DNA of 33,235 bases from an uncultured beta proteobacterium (GCA_903905655.1 CAIVHG010000073.1:1-33235), one strand, 5' to 3'; numbered from the stretch's first letter, positions 9,985 to 18,424 are shown. Notes: generated from the sequence alone by a model not told the origin. Translations and numbers: made by a program.

Positions 9985-12540
9985 TTATGCCCAGACCATC
10001 AGGCCCAGTTCGAAGGGATGAGTGAGCAGGGAATGAGTTGGATAGGCGCGGATGTGGCATTCGATCTGTCCGCAGAACGGTGGCGTCGTGGATAGTGCAT
10101 AACGTTGCGCTCCCTCCGCCGTGACGCCTCCCACGGGCGAAAATCGGGCACGCACCTGCTCGCGCGCACCATCATTGGGCGATGCGCGTTCGAGCAGCAG
10201 CTCGACCACGAGATCGTCAGGCGCGAGCCCCGCGAGCTGCACTTCGACTTCGAACTGCAGCGCATCGCCATATAACGTGTGCGCCTCCGTGCGGTCGGTG
10301 CGCCGCAACACCACGCCGGGCCACGCCGCGCGCACGCGCGCCTTCCATTCGGCGAGCTGGCGCGAAATCTCAAGGCCGGCGCCTGCCGCGCGGCCTGACT
10401 GTGCCGCAGCTGGAAAATAGAACTTGCGCGCATAATCGCCCAACATGCGACTCGCGTTAAAACTCGGCAGCAGGGTTGCGATCGAATGCTTGGCCATGCG
10501 CACCCATTCCGGCGAATAGCCTCCCTCCCCCCGCGCGTAATAGGTGGGAATCACTTCCTCCTGCAGCACATCGTGCAGCGCGCGCGCATCCTCGCGATCG
10601 CGGGTGCCCTGGTCCACGCCCTGCGCGGCGTGCGTGATCGCCCAGCCATTGCCGCGTTGATAGCCCTCCCCCCACCAGCCATCGAGGATCGACAGGTTGA
10701 GCACGCCATTCATGCCCGCCTTCATGCCCGAGGTGCCGGAAGCTTCGGCGCCGTAGATCGGGGTGTTGAGCCACACATCAACCCCCGTCACCAACCGCCG
10801 CGCGAGGTGCAAATCGTAGCCTTCGAGCAGCAGGATCTTGTCTTCAAACTCGGGATCGCGCGCCATGCGCGCGATTTCACGGATCACTTCCTGGCCGGGA
10901 CCGTCTGCAGGATGCGCCTTGCCGGCAAACACGAACAGCACCGGCCGCGTGCTGTCCGACAATATCGCGCGCAAACGCTCTACATTGTTGAACAGCAGGT
11001 TGCCGCGCTTGTAAGTCGCAAAGCGCCGCGCGAACCCGATCGTAAGCACGCCCGGATCATCGGGATTCGTGTGCCGCAGCCGGCGCGCGAGCTGGCGCTC
11101 GCTGCCCTGATTGCGGAAATGCGCGAGCCGCACGCGATGACGCAGCAGGTGCAGCATGTGCGACTTGAGCTTTTGGTGCACCGTCCAGAACACCTGGTCG
11201 GGCAGCTCGATCATCCGCGCGATGGTTTCCGGATCATCCAGCCGCCCGCTCCATCCCGCCCCCAAGTGCTGCTCGAACACATCCACCCATTCCGGCGCCA
11301 GAAAGGTTGGCGCGTGCACCGCATTGGTCACGTACTGGATCGGATTCTCATCGGGCGGGACCTGCGGCCACAGCTTCGCGAGCATGTGCGCCGTCACATC
11401 GGCATGGATGCGCGAGACCGCATTCTGGAAACGCGATCCGCGCACCGCGAGCGAAGTCATGTCGAAGCCCTCACCCTCGGCCGGCTGGCCCAGCGCAAGC
11501 AGCCGTCCCATGTCGATGCCTACCTCGCTGCAGTAGCCGCTGAAATATTCAGCCATCATCGAGCCGTCGAAGCGATCGTGTCCCGCCGGCACCGCCGTGT
11601 GAGTCGTGAACAGCAGGTTGCCGGCGACCGCTTCCAGGGCTGCGCCGAAATCCGCGCCCTCCCGCACCAGATTTCGCACCCGCTCCAGGATCACAAACGC
11701 CGGGTGACCTTCGTTGAGATGCCAGACGGTGGGACGCAGCCCCAGCGCAGCGAGCACGCGCGCCCCGCCGATGCCAAGCACAATCTCCTGCTCCAGGCGC
11801 GTTCTGCGGTCCCCCCCGTACAACCGGTGCGTAATATTGCAATCCTGTTCCTGATTTTCAGCGACGTCGGTATCAAGAAAATACAAGCTCACGTGTCCGG
11901 CACGCGCATGCCACACCCGCACTTTGACGTCACGCCCCGCCAGTTCCACGTTGACGCGCAACTCCGCGTCCCCCACTTTGACGATGCGGATGGGCAGGCA
12001 GGCAAAGTCCGAATCCGTGTAGCTGACGATCTGGTTGCCCGCGGCGTCTATGGTCTGCGCGAAATATCCTTGCCGATAGAGCAACCCGATTCCGACAAAC
12101 GGCAGGCGCATATCGCTTGCCGCCTTGCAGTGATCACCGGCCAGGATGCCCAGGCCGCCGGAATAGATTGGCAGGCTTTCGTGCAGTCCGAACTCGGCGC
12201 AGAAATAAGCAACGAGATCTGTATCCTGCCATGACGGCGGGCGCTGGCGCATCGCGACATCGGCGTGGTACGCGTCATAGGCGGCGAGCACGCGCGCATA
12301 GTCCGCCATGAACCCGGGGTCCTGCGCGGCGCGCACGAGGTGCTGCTCGTCCACGTGCATCAGAAAAGGCTTCGGGCTGTGGCCGACGGTATCCCAGAAG
12401 CGGGGATGCACGCGCGCAAAAATCTCCCGCGCATTGCGATCCCAGCTGTACCAAAGGTTATCCGCCAGCTCTGCAAGACGTTCGAGCCCGCGGGGCAGCT
12501 TGGGGCTCACTTCAAGGACAAACGGGCTACCGCGTTGCAT
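9985..12540 (-). CDS. glgP: Alpha-glucan phosphorylase (GT35, GlgP-like, DUF3417 N-terminus)
   Basis: This enzyme releases glucose-1-phosphate from the ends of alpha-glucan using pyridoxal phosphate. The first ~115 residues match the DUF3417 region of the shorter phosphorylase family (LADNLWYSWDRNAREIFARV). The catalytic core includes FGLHESLPIYSGGLGILAGD, VWHLNEGHPAFV and IGFARRFATYKRGNL. The cofactor lysine is Lys607 in EASGTSGMKAGMNG. A beta-rich C-terminal ~100 residues follows. A TTG at 12555 would add five residues; I use the ATG at 12540, which has a modest TTGAGTG upstream. It converges on glgA with 61 bases between stops, so synthesis and breakdown are separately transcribed. Confidence 0.94.
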   Translation of the reverse strand: MQRGSPFVLEVSPKLPRGLERLAELADNLWYSWDRNAREIFARVHPRFWDTVGHSPKPFLMHVDEQHLVRAAQDPGFMADYARVLAAYDAYHADVAMRQRPPSWQDTDLVAYFCAEFGLHESLPIYSGGLGILAGDHCKAASDMRLPFVGIGLLYRQGYFAQTIDAAGNQIVSYTDSDFACLPIRIVKVGDAELRVNVELAGRDVKVRVWHARAGHVSLYFLDTDVAENQEQDCNITHRLYGGDRRTRLEQEIVLGIGGARVLAALGLRPTVWHLNEGHPAFVILERVRNLVREGADFGAALEAVAGNLLFTTHTAVPAGHDRFDGSMMAEYFSGYCSEVGIDMGRLLALGQPAEGEGFDMTSLAVRGSRFQNAVSRIHADVTAHMLAKLWPQVPPDENPIQYVTNAVHAPTFLAPEWVDVFEQHLGAGWSGRLDDPETIARMIELPDQVFWTVHQKLKSHMLHLLRHRVRLAHFRNQGSERQLARRLRHTNPDDPGVLTIGFARRFATYKRGNLLFNNVERLRAILSDSTRPVLFVFAGKAHPADGPGQEVIREIARMARDPEFEDKILLLEGYDLHLARRLVTGVDVWLNTPIYGAEASGTSGMKAGMNGVLNLSILDGWWGEGYQRGNGWAITHAAQGVDQGTRDREDARALHDVLQEEVIPTYYARGEGGYSPEWVRMAKHSIATLLPSFNASRMLGDYARKFYFPAAAQSGRAAGAGLEISRQLAEWKARVRAAWPGVVLRRTDRTEAHTLYGDALQFEVEVQLAGLAPDDLVVELLLERASPNDGAREQVRARFSPVGGVTAEGAQRYALSTTPPFCGQIECHIRAYPTHSLLTHPFELGLMVWA

Positions 12541-12579
12541 TTGAATTGCACTCAATGTTGTATGGTGTCTATGCCCTCA

Positions 12580-12588
12580 ATTCTAGCA
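12580..12588 (-). promoter_or_regulatory. glgP: Extended -10 candidate for glgP
   Basis: The minus strand reads TGCTAGAAT: a TGn extension plus TAGAAT (5/6 match). It lies 40 bases before the glgP ATG, in the 202-base gap after the VTT gene. No -35 is evident. Confidence 0.4.
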
Positions 12589-12742
12589 AATGCGCGCCCT
12601 CTTTCCCCGCCGGATAGTACCTCCCCACAACGCGGCGATGCGACTCACCAGGAGCTTCAGTGAATGGCCGATGGCAAGCAATGCCGTGACGCACAGAAAA
12701 ACAGACAGGGCGACGCTTAGCAGAAAATCAGGCGCATGGCGT

Positions 12743-13465
12743 TTAGTTGCCCGGGCTTTGCTTCTGCATCGTGCGGAACAGCCAGCGCCGCACGATCAGC
12801 GCACCGCCGACCAGGAGCGTGGCGCAGACGGCGACGAGCACGTAGTTGAGCTCGCGCGGATCGCGCAGCGCCACTTCCAGCTGATCGCCGAACACAGTGG
12901 CCGCAAGCGTGCCCGGGAGCATGCCGAACGCCGTGCCAAAAATGTACGGCAGGAACCGGATGCGGATCGCCCCCGCCACCAGGCCGACGACGACAAACGG
13001 TGCGATCGGTACCAGGCGCACTGTGGTCACGGCGAGCAACCCGCGCACGCGCAACACCGCGCTCAGGCGATTGAGCTTGGTTCCCGCGAGACTTTGCACC
13101 CTGTAAAAGTCCAGCGTGCGGCCGCCGGCATAAGCCACGAGCGCCGCGAGCAGAATGCCGCACACCGCATAGATGAATCCCAGCCATGCACCGAATGCGA
13201 GGACCGCGAACATCGTGATCAACGGACGCGGAAACATAACACAGCAGGCAGGTGTATAGAGCACGATCACCAGCAGGGGCGCCCACGGCTGTCCGCCGAA
13301 CTCGCGCGACCAGGTCACGATGCGTTCCGCGGTCACCAGATCAGCAAGCGGGGTGAAATACCAGGCAGCGGCAAAACCCAGGAGCAGCGCGATCAGGCCG
13401 GCGAGCGGACGCCACGCCGCAAACGGCGACTCTACCTCTGCGTGCAGTGCAGATCGTCCAGCCAT
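12743..13465 (-). CDS. TVP38/TMEM64 (VTT-domain) inner-membrane protein
   Basis: This polytopic membrane protein of 240 residues belongs to the VTT/DedA-like family. The family is associated with lipid scrambling or membrane homeostasis, and its exact bacterial role is unsettled. Seen directly are an N-terminal hydrophobic helix (residues ~17-32), then LLVIVLYTPACCVMFPRPL, the Gly-rich FGAWLGFIYAVCGILLAAL, and VRLVPIAPFVVVGLVAGAI with its conserved Arg-x-x-P. A last helix (VLVAVCATLLVGGALIV) precedes a basic tail. The ATG at 13465 has a GGAT five bases upstream; a TTG three codons earlier is the alternative. It may be cotranscribed with glgP, but the gap there has its own promoter candidate. 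Confidence 0.82.
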   Translation of the reverse strand: MAGRSALHAEVESPFAAWRPLAGLIALLLGFAAAWYFTPLADLVTAERIVTWSREFGGQPWAPLLVIVLYTPACCVMFPRPLITMFAVLAFGAWLGFIYAVCGILLAALVAYAGGRTLDFYRVQSLAGTKLNRLSAVLRVRGLLAVTTVRLVPIAPFVVVGLVAGAIRIRFLPYIFGTAFGMLPGTLAATVFGDQLEVALRDPRELNYVLVAVCATLLVGGALIVRRWLFRTMQKQSPGN

Positions 13466-13643
13466 ATCATCCAATGATCCGGGATTGCCAGAAATGGGCG
13501 ACGGTCACGACAGGATTCACCACGGAATTGGTCTGACTTTCGGCGCCTGCGGGTAAGACAGCCCAGCGCTTACTATGTTCAGGCGCTAGCGTTTGCAGCG
13601 GGGGCGCCGCAAGCAACCGCCCGCATTGCGCAGGCATTCGATC

Positions 13644-15026
13644 TTAGCGGTCTGCGGTCCATTTCGCCGCCCACTCGACGATGGCCTCGGCACTCATCGG
13701 CTTGGCAAAATAAAAGCCCTGCGCCAGATCACAGCGCAGCGTCTTGAGCAATTCCCACTGAGCGTGCGTCTCCACACCCTCCGCGACCGCCTTGATGCCG
13801 AGCTTCCTTGCGATATCGAGGCTGGATTCGAGTATCACGCGGCAGGATTCGTTTTCAATCGCCTTCATCACGAAGGTCTGATCGATCTTGAGCTCCGTAA
13901 ACGGGATGCGCGACAACTGCTGCATCGAAGAGTAGCCCTTCCCGTAATCATCGATCGAAAGCCCGAAGCCCTTGATGCGCAGGCGCGCGAGATTTTCCAG
14001 CGCACGCACCATGTCGCTCACGGCGACGGTTTCCGTCACTTCGAGTATCACGTTGCGCGGCTGCAGGCCGACCGCCTGCACGATATCGCCGATGCGATCG
14101 GCAAGCCCGACGTTGATGATCGTGGCCAGCGACAGATTGACTGAAACGGTCCAGTCCAGGCCGGCGGCGCGCCAGTCGCGGCATGCGGCAGCCGCCTTCT
14201 CGAAAATCATCCAGGTGAGCTCGTCGATGCGCTGGTCGGTTTCGAGCGCCGAGATAAACGCGTGCGGACCCAACATCCCATGTTGCGGATGGAACCAGCG
14301 CGCGAGCGCTTCCGCACCTTTGACCATGCCGGTCGCAACATCGACTTTGGGTTGAAACAGGGGCTCGAACTGGCGGCCAGCGAGCGCCTCCGCGAAGTCC
14401 TCGGCAGGCAGCAATAGGCTGGAACTCACATCCTTGCTCGCCGGGGGCTGATAGAGGTCAAGCAGCGCTTCGAGTTTCTGGATGGTCACCGGCTTGGCGA
14501 TCGTTCCTAATACGCTGATGCCGTAGGCCTCGGCCATTGCGCCCACCGACGCTAGAAGCGAACGGTCGTGCACCGTGGTCAATATCATCGCTACCGGCAG
14601 GCCTTCTTCCCCGATATGGCGGATGAATTCCATGCCGTCCATGCGCGGCAAATCGAGATCGGTGATGATGACATCGATCTGGCGCTTCTTCCAAATATCC
14701 AGCGCAGCGTAGCCATCGACTGCTTCAGAGATGTGCTTTGCGCCCAACCCGGCAAGCATATGCACGAGCAGCGCACGCTGGAAATCCTGATCTTCGATGA
14801 CCAGAAAGCGGATATCCGCGGTGTTCATGCGGATCGCGTCAGAACGATTGGCGGCTGCGCCCGGAGCAGACGCAGGAGCGGGGCGCTGAGACACCGCCTC
14901 CGTGGGCTGATCGGACGCGGCGACCGCACTGCCGGGGACGGGATATACCAACTTCGGCTTGATGCCCGCTGCAGACGCTGCCGCGAGAGAATTTGCATTC
15001 TGCCGCTCACTGCGCGCACCGCTCAT
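13644..15026 (-). CDS. Response regulator with EAL c-di-GMP phosphodiesterase domain
   Basis: This is a phosphorylation-controlled enzyme predicted to hydrolyse cyclic di-GMP. With the ATG at 15026 (GGGG seven bases upstream) it has 460 residues. An Ala/Pro-rich, probably disordered tail covers residues 1-66. A receiver domain (~70-195) has acidic residues in VIEDQDFQ, phospho-acceptor Asp123 in DVIITDLDLPRMDG, and Lys178 in TIAKP. The EAL domain (~210-450) has EALARW (Glu239), VNLS, LEVTET, the Asp-Asp pair in IDDYGKGYSS, ELKID, AEGVET and LAQGFYFAKP, so it should be active. A later ATG at 14828 would remove the tail. No partner kinase or GGDEF protein is nearby. Confidence 0.93.
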   Translation of the reverse strand: MSGARSERQNANSLAAASAAGIKPKLVYPVPGSAVAASDQPTEAVSQRPAPASAPGAAANRSDAIRMNTADIRFLVIEDQDFQRALLVHMLAGLGAKHISEAVDGYAALDIWKKRQIDVIITDLDLPRMDGMEFIRHIGEEGLPVAMILTTVHDRSLLASVGAMAEAYGISVLGTIAKPVTIQKLEALLDLYQPPASKDVSSSLLLPAEDFAEALAGRQFEPLFQPKVDVATGMVKGAEALARWFHPQHGMLGPHAFISALETDQRIDELTWMIFEKAAAACRDWRAAGLDWTVSVNLSLATIINVGLADRIGDIVQAVGLQPRNVILEVTETVAVSDMVRALENLARLRIKGFGLSIDDYGKGYSSMQQLSRIPFTELKIDQTFVMKAIENESCRVILESSLDIARKLGIKAVAEGVETHAQWELLKTLRCDLAQGFYFAKPMSAEAIVEWAAKWTADR

Positions 15027-15408
15027 CGCATTGCCCCGACCGCGTCGCGCGCGCGCGCACCGCATGCCCACGCAATAAAAACGCCATGTCCATCAGCGCC
15101 GTTCCAACTCAGCATCAGTCCCCCAACGAAAACAACCTACAGCTGCCGATTTCTGGAGACGCAACCTTATCACGGCTGCGACGCCAAATACTACTGAACT
15201 TTTTGATAAATGTCATTTGTATACCAATGACATAGGCTGTTTTCCGAGCGCTCAGCCGCAGGCCGGACTGCGCCCCTCAAACAAAGCCGGCACGCGTCTG
15301 CGGCACACGGTGCCTGACGCATGCTTTGCGAAGCCGGCTAACCGCGTCGGCCTCCGGCCCTCCCCGCGCACCGCATACCCAAACTATTGAATATATTTGG
15401 ACTTCCCC
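15027..15408. other. Gap upstream of the REC-EAL gene
   Basis: There is no supported gene in these 382 bases. The first ~180 bases from the REC-EAL start include an AT-richer island (about 15190-15235), unusual for this GC-rich window, with a long dyad. The remainder up to 15408 lies downstream of the isochorismatase-like gene and shows no clear intrinsic terminator. Confidence 0.55.
15210..15233. promoter_or_regulatory. 24-base dyad, GntR-type operator candidate
   Basis: Perfect 8-base arms ATGTCATT (15210-15217) and AATGACAT (15226-15233) flank TGTATACC. Eleven of the twelve base pairs of the whole dyad are symmetric. The centre contains GTATAC, which fits the GntR-family core GTM-N(0-1)-KAC. 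It lies about 185 bases before REC-EAL. No GntR gene is in the window, so the regulator is unknown. Confidence 0.45.
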
Positions 15409-16053
15409 TCAGGCTGAGCCCGCCCATACGCTGCAGACTTCCGCCGCCGTCACCACCGGTATCCAGCCCCGCATAAAGGCGATGCTGCGCGCCTGCGCTT
15501 CGTCGGTGTACGCGCCGGTGGCGTCCTCGGCCACCACGCTGAAATAGCCGCACGCCATCGCGTGCCGCGCCGTGAACTCGATGCCGATGTCGGTCGCGAC
15601 CCCGCCGAGCACCAGAGTCGTGATGCCGCGCGCTTTGAGCCGCAGATCGAGCGGGGTATCGACGAACAGCGAAGGCATGCTCTTTTCCAGCACCACGTGA
15701 TGCGGCGCCGGCGCCAAGCCATCCAGAAATTCCGCCTCCTCCGTGCCGCGCTGCATGAACGGCTTGAGTTTGTCAGGATGATCCACGCGCTGCTTCTTCA
15801 TCAGGAAACTGAGCATCGGCCCGACCGTGAGATCCAGCGGCGGAAGGATGTGGCGGCTCCAGACGACCAGCACACCCGCGGCGTCAGCTGCGCGCAGCAA
15901 ACGCCCTCCCGCTTCCTTGACGCGCTCGACATGGGGTGAACGGCCCGCGAGCCCCTTTTGATAATCCCACATGATCAGCGCCGTCGTGCGCGGAGCAACC
16001 ATCTCATTCAGCGTAGACGGTACTCGGGCCAGGGTGCGTGCGGTGTTGCTCAT
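15409..16053 (-). CDS. Isochorismatase-like hydrolase with Cys-to-Gly substitution
   Basis: This 214-residue cytosolic protein has the cysteine-hydrolase/isochorismatase fold. Asp30 (LIMWDYQKG) and Lys124 (LEKSMPSLF) of the usual triad are present. At the nucleophile position of the motif GVATDxCxExTAR the residue is Gly157 (GVATDIGIEFTARHA). Gly at this place is known in isochorismatases such as EntB and PhzD, which do not use covalent catalysis. This protein may therefore cleave a vinyl ether or similar bond, or be non-hydrolytic. The start is the ATG at 16053, with AAGGAG five bases upstream; an earlier in-frame ATG lacks this. It lies 72 nt after the DapA-like gene, so both are likely cotranscribed. 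Confidence 0.85.
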   Translation of the reverse strand: MSNTARTLARVPSTLNEMVAPRTTALIMWDYQKGLAGRSPHVERVKEAGGRLLRAADAAGVLVVWSRHILPPLDLTVGPMLSFLMKKQRVDHPDKLKPFMQRGTEEAEFLDGLAPAPHHVVLEKSMPSLFVDTPLDLRLKARGITTLVLGGVATDIGIEFTARHAMACGYFSVVAEDATGAYTDEAQARSIAFMRGWIPVVTAAEVCSVWAGSA

Positions 16054-16125
16054 TGCATCTCCTTGTATGCGGCGCTGCATCCCACTCAGCAGGATTGCGG
16101 CGCCTGATGGTTGTCCGTAAAGTTA

Positions 16126-17058
16126 TTATTTTCTGCCTGCCGCAATCGGTGCCGGCAGTCCCGGTATCTGGATGCGCAAAACGGCTTTCACCACTTCTTC
16201 GAGGTCGGCGCCGCTGATCGGCAGGCGCGGCGGACGCAGCATTCCTCCGGGCAAACCGAGCGCATTCATCAGCGGCTTCATCGCGCGCATCGAACTGCCG
16301 CCGTACTTGTTGTTGACTGCGGTGAACAGCATGAGCTTGGAATACGATTCGCGCACCTGGTCATAATCGCGCGCCCCAAATGCGTTGATGACGGATGCCA
16401 CCAGCGCGGGCGAGAGATTGCCTTCGCCGCCCATGAAGCCGTTGCCGCCGAGGCCGAGCGTGGTGAGCGCCATCCCCGGTCCTGCGCAATGCACTTCGAT
16501 GCGATCGCCGACGCGTGCGATCAGATCAGCGAGATACGTCGTGTCGGTTCCCCCATAGGCAATGCCCGCGACGTTCGGGAAGCGCTTCACCATGCGCTCG
16601 ACCAGATCGAGCGGCAGAAAATATCCTGCCGCCTGGTGGCTCGAGAGATAAACCGGCAGAGAAGTCGATCCGATGGCGGTCGAATAATACTGGTCCATCT
16701 CGGCGGGCGTCGGCTTTGCTCCGTGCCCGATTTCCAGCGAGAATATCTGCGCGGCATCCACGCCCGAGCGCTCGGCAGCTTGCAGAAAACTCACCATCTC
16801 GCTCGCCTGGCGCGGCTCGCAACCCATCGCGCGCACCTGCACTTTGCCCTTCAGTTCCTCGACCGCGATCGCGAGGACGCGATCGCGCTCCACCGTCGTC
16901 AGCGAATAGCCCTCGCTGCTGCCGCTGCCCGCCGCATAGACCGAGCACCCGGCGTCGCGCAACCGCCCGAACTGGCGACGCAGCGCAACCTCATCGAGCC
17001 GGCCCTGCTCGTCAAAGGGCGTCAGGCTGATCACGACCACGCTGAGATTTTTTTTCAT
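16126..17058 (-). CDS. DapA-family (dihydrodipicolinate synthase-like) protein lacking the Schiff-base Lys
   Basis: This 310-residue TIM-barrel protein belongs to the DHDPS/N-acetylneuraminate lyase superfamily. It starts VVVISLTPFDEQGRLD, then has AAGSGSSEGYSLT where DHDPS has its GTTGE loop. Tyr137 sits in LPVYLSS at the place of the catalytic Tyr. In the strand that normally carries the Schiff-base lysine (GIK) it has Gly165-Ile166-Ala167 (NVAGIAYGGTD), with codon GCC. Classical aldolase chemistry is therefore doubtful. It is probably not the biosynthetic DapA. The ATG has GAGGA seven bases upstream. It sits between a TctC-type binding protein and an isochorismatase-like hydrolase, suggesting a role in an uptake-linked catabolic pathway. 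Confidence 0.85.
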   Translation of the reverse strand: MKKNLSVVVISLTPFDEQGRLDEVALRRQFGRLRDAGCSVYAAGSGSSEGYSLTTVERDRVLAIAVEELKGKVQVRAMGCEPRQASEMVSFLQAAERSGVDAAQIFSLEIGHGAKPTPAEMDQYYSTAIGSTSLPVYLSSHQAAGYFLPLDLVERMVKRFPNVAGIAYGGTDTTYLADLIARVGDRIEVHCAGPGMALTTLGLGGNGFMGGEGNLSPALVASVINAFGARDYDQVRESYSKLMLFTAVNNKYGGSSMRAMKPLMNALGLPGGMLRPPRLPISGADLEEVVKAVLRIQIPGLPAPIAAGRK

Positions 17059-17115
17059 GCTTCTGTCCTCGAATAAAGGGAATTGGATAAATACGGCGCC
17101 GCGCTCACCTGCTCG

Positions 17116-17121
17116 ATTTTA
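17116..17121 (-). promoter_or_regulatory. -10 candidate for the DapA-like/hydrolase pair
   Basis: The minus strand reads TAAAAT (5/6) in the context GCGGTAAAATCGAG, about 58 bases before the DapA-like ATG in a 210-base gap. No -35 stands out, so the pair may still be cotranscribed with tctC. Confidence 0.35.
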
Positions 17122-17268
17122 CCGCAGCGCATGCATGCCGGGCGGACGGCGATTGCCGACAGTTTGTTCTGGTCGTGTGTGTGATAGGAAGTACGCCGAA
17201 GTGGATCCACACGATGAGCGGCCGGAGTTCACCGCGCATCGGCTCGACTCCATGCGCCGTATTTTCAA

Positions 17269-18240
17269 TTACTCTGCGCGTATTCCAACGTCCTTGATCA
17301 GCTTGCCCCACTTCGACATGTCGGCCCTGATGGAAGCGGCGAACGCTGCCGATGTGCTGCCGAGTGCTTCCACTCCCGCATTCAAAAGCTTCTCCCTGAC
17401 ATCGGCGCGGTTCAGCACGCGCACGGTCTCACGATTGAGCAGATCGAGGATAGCCGCCGGCGTATTGGCAGGTGCGAGCAGACCATGGGTCGATTCCGCC
17501 TCGTACCCAGGCACTCCTGAGGCCGCCATGGTCGGCAGTCCGGGCGCAAGCACGGAGGGCTCGAGCGAAGTCACGGCCAGCGCCCGCAGGCGGCCCGATT
17601 TCACCTGCGCAAGCCCGGTCCCGGTCGTCGTGAACATGAGCTGCACCTGGCCCGCGATCAGATCGTTGAGCGCAGGGCCCGTGCCCTTGTAATTCACGCG
17701 CACAATTTTGACGCCGGCCAGCGAATTAAAGAGCTCCGCCGCCAGGTGCGGCGCCGCTCCGGTCGATCCGGAAGCATAGTTAAGATCCCCCGGTTTCGCC
17801 TTGGCGAGCGCGATCAATTCAGCGACGGATTTGGCCGGCAGCGTCGGCGTTACCACGAGCACGGTGGGCGAGCGGTCGGCCAGCGTGACCGCCGAGAAAT
17901 CCCGCACCGGATCATACGGCACGTTGTCGCGCAGGAACGGCAGCAGCCAGATGCCGCTGCCGAAGAACAGCAGCGTATAACCGTCCGCGGAAGCTTTCGC
18001 AACCGTTTGCGCGGCGACGATGCCGCTCGCTGCACCCTGGTTTTCGACGATCACCGGATGCCCCAGGCTCGCGGTGAGGCCCTGCGCGATCAGCCGCGCC
18101 ACGACATCAGCGCCGCCGCCGGCCTCTGCGGTGTAGATGCGCATGGGCTTACTCGGAAAATTCTGCGCACACGCCACACTTGCGCCCATCACCAGCACGC
18201 ACAGCGCTACATGCCTGGAAAATTTTCGAATTTGCTGCAT
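17269..18240 (-). CDS. Bug/TctC-family tripartite tricarboxylate transporter binding protein
   Basis: This periplasmic solute-binding protein of 323 residues has a Sec signal peptide (residues ~1-25, ending SVACAQ). The mature protein starts NFPSKPMRIYTAEAGGGADVVARLIAQ, the family's typical opening. It continues with VIVENQGAASGIVAAQTVAKA, the YDPVRDFSAVT segment and a C-terminal domain ending in KWGKLIKDVGI. Such proteins bind carboxylates and are strongly expanded in Burkholderiales. The tctA and tctB permease genes are absent here, so it must use a permease encoded elsewhere or act as an orphan sensor. The Shine-Dalgarno AGGGGCG lies seven bases before the ATG. Ligand unknown; the downstream enzymes hint at a ring-derived or keto acid. 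Confidence 0.93.
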   Translation of the reverse strand: MQQIRKFSRHVALCVLVMGASVACAQNFPSKPMRIYTAEAGGGADVVARLIAQGLTASLGHPVIVENQGAASGIVAAQTVAKASADGYTLLFFGSGIWLLPFLRDNVPYDPVRDFSAVTLADRSPTVLVVTPTLPAKSVAELIALAKAKPGDLNYASGSTGAAPHLAAELFNSLAGVKIVRVNYKGTGPALNDLIAGQVQLMFTTTGTGLAQVKSGRLRALAVTSLEPSVLAPGLPTMAASGVPGYEAESTHGLLAPANTPAAILDLLNRETVRVLNRADVREKLLNAGVEALGSTSAAFAASIRADMSKWGKLIKDVGIRAE

Positions 18241-18341
18241 ATCAAACGCCCCTGCGCGTAATGTGAACCGCAGCGCTTCGAGGCTCAGCAGGCGAGCACC
18301 ACTGCAATCGGCCGGTCCACGTGATTGAAAGAGTTTGCGGT

Positions 18342-18347
18342 CTTATA
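18342..18347 (-). promoter_or_regulatory. -10 candidate for the tctC-type gene
   Basis: The minus strand reads TATAAG (5/6) after a short T run, about 100 bases upstream of the TctC-type start. It immediately follows the hairpin at 18356-18372, so a stop-then-start arrangement between the stress gene and this cassette is plausible. Confidence 0.3.
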
Positions 18348-18372
18348 AAAGCCAAGGCCCGCACCGCGGGCC
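18343..18372 (-). terminator. Hairpin terminator candidate after the universal stress gene
   Basis: GGCCCGC (18356-18362) and GCGGGCC (18366-18372) form a perfect 7-bp stem with a 3-base loop. On the minus strand it is followed by TTGGCTTTTA, an interrupted T tract. It lies about 50 bases after the stop of the stress-protein gene. Confidence 0.45.
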
Positions 18373-18424
18373 CTGAATCCTGATGCACTCGTATACCGCG
18401 TTACGACAGCAGTGCGCGCCCGCG

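Noticed and set aside
10486..12234. A 582-residue plus-strand frame opposite glgP
   Set aside because: Same shadow features; the minus strand carries all phosphorylase motifs including the cofactor lysine.
17105..17311. A 68-residue minus-strand frame between the TctC-type and DapA-like genes
   Set aside because: It overlaps the TctC-type 3' end in another frame, has no ribosome site and no recognisable sequence.
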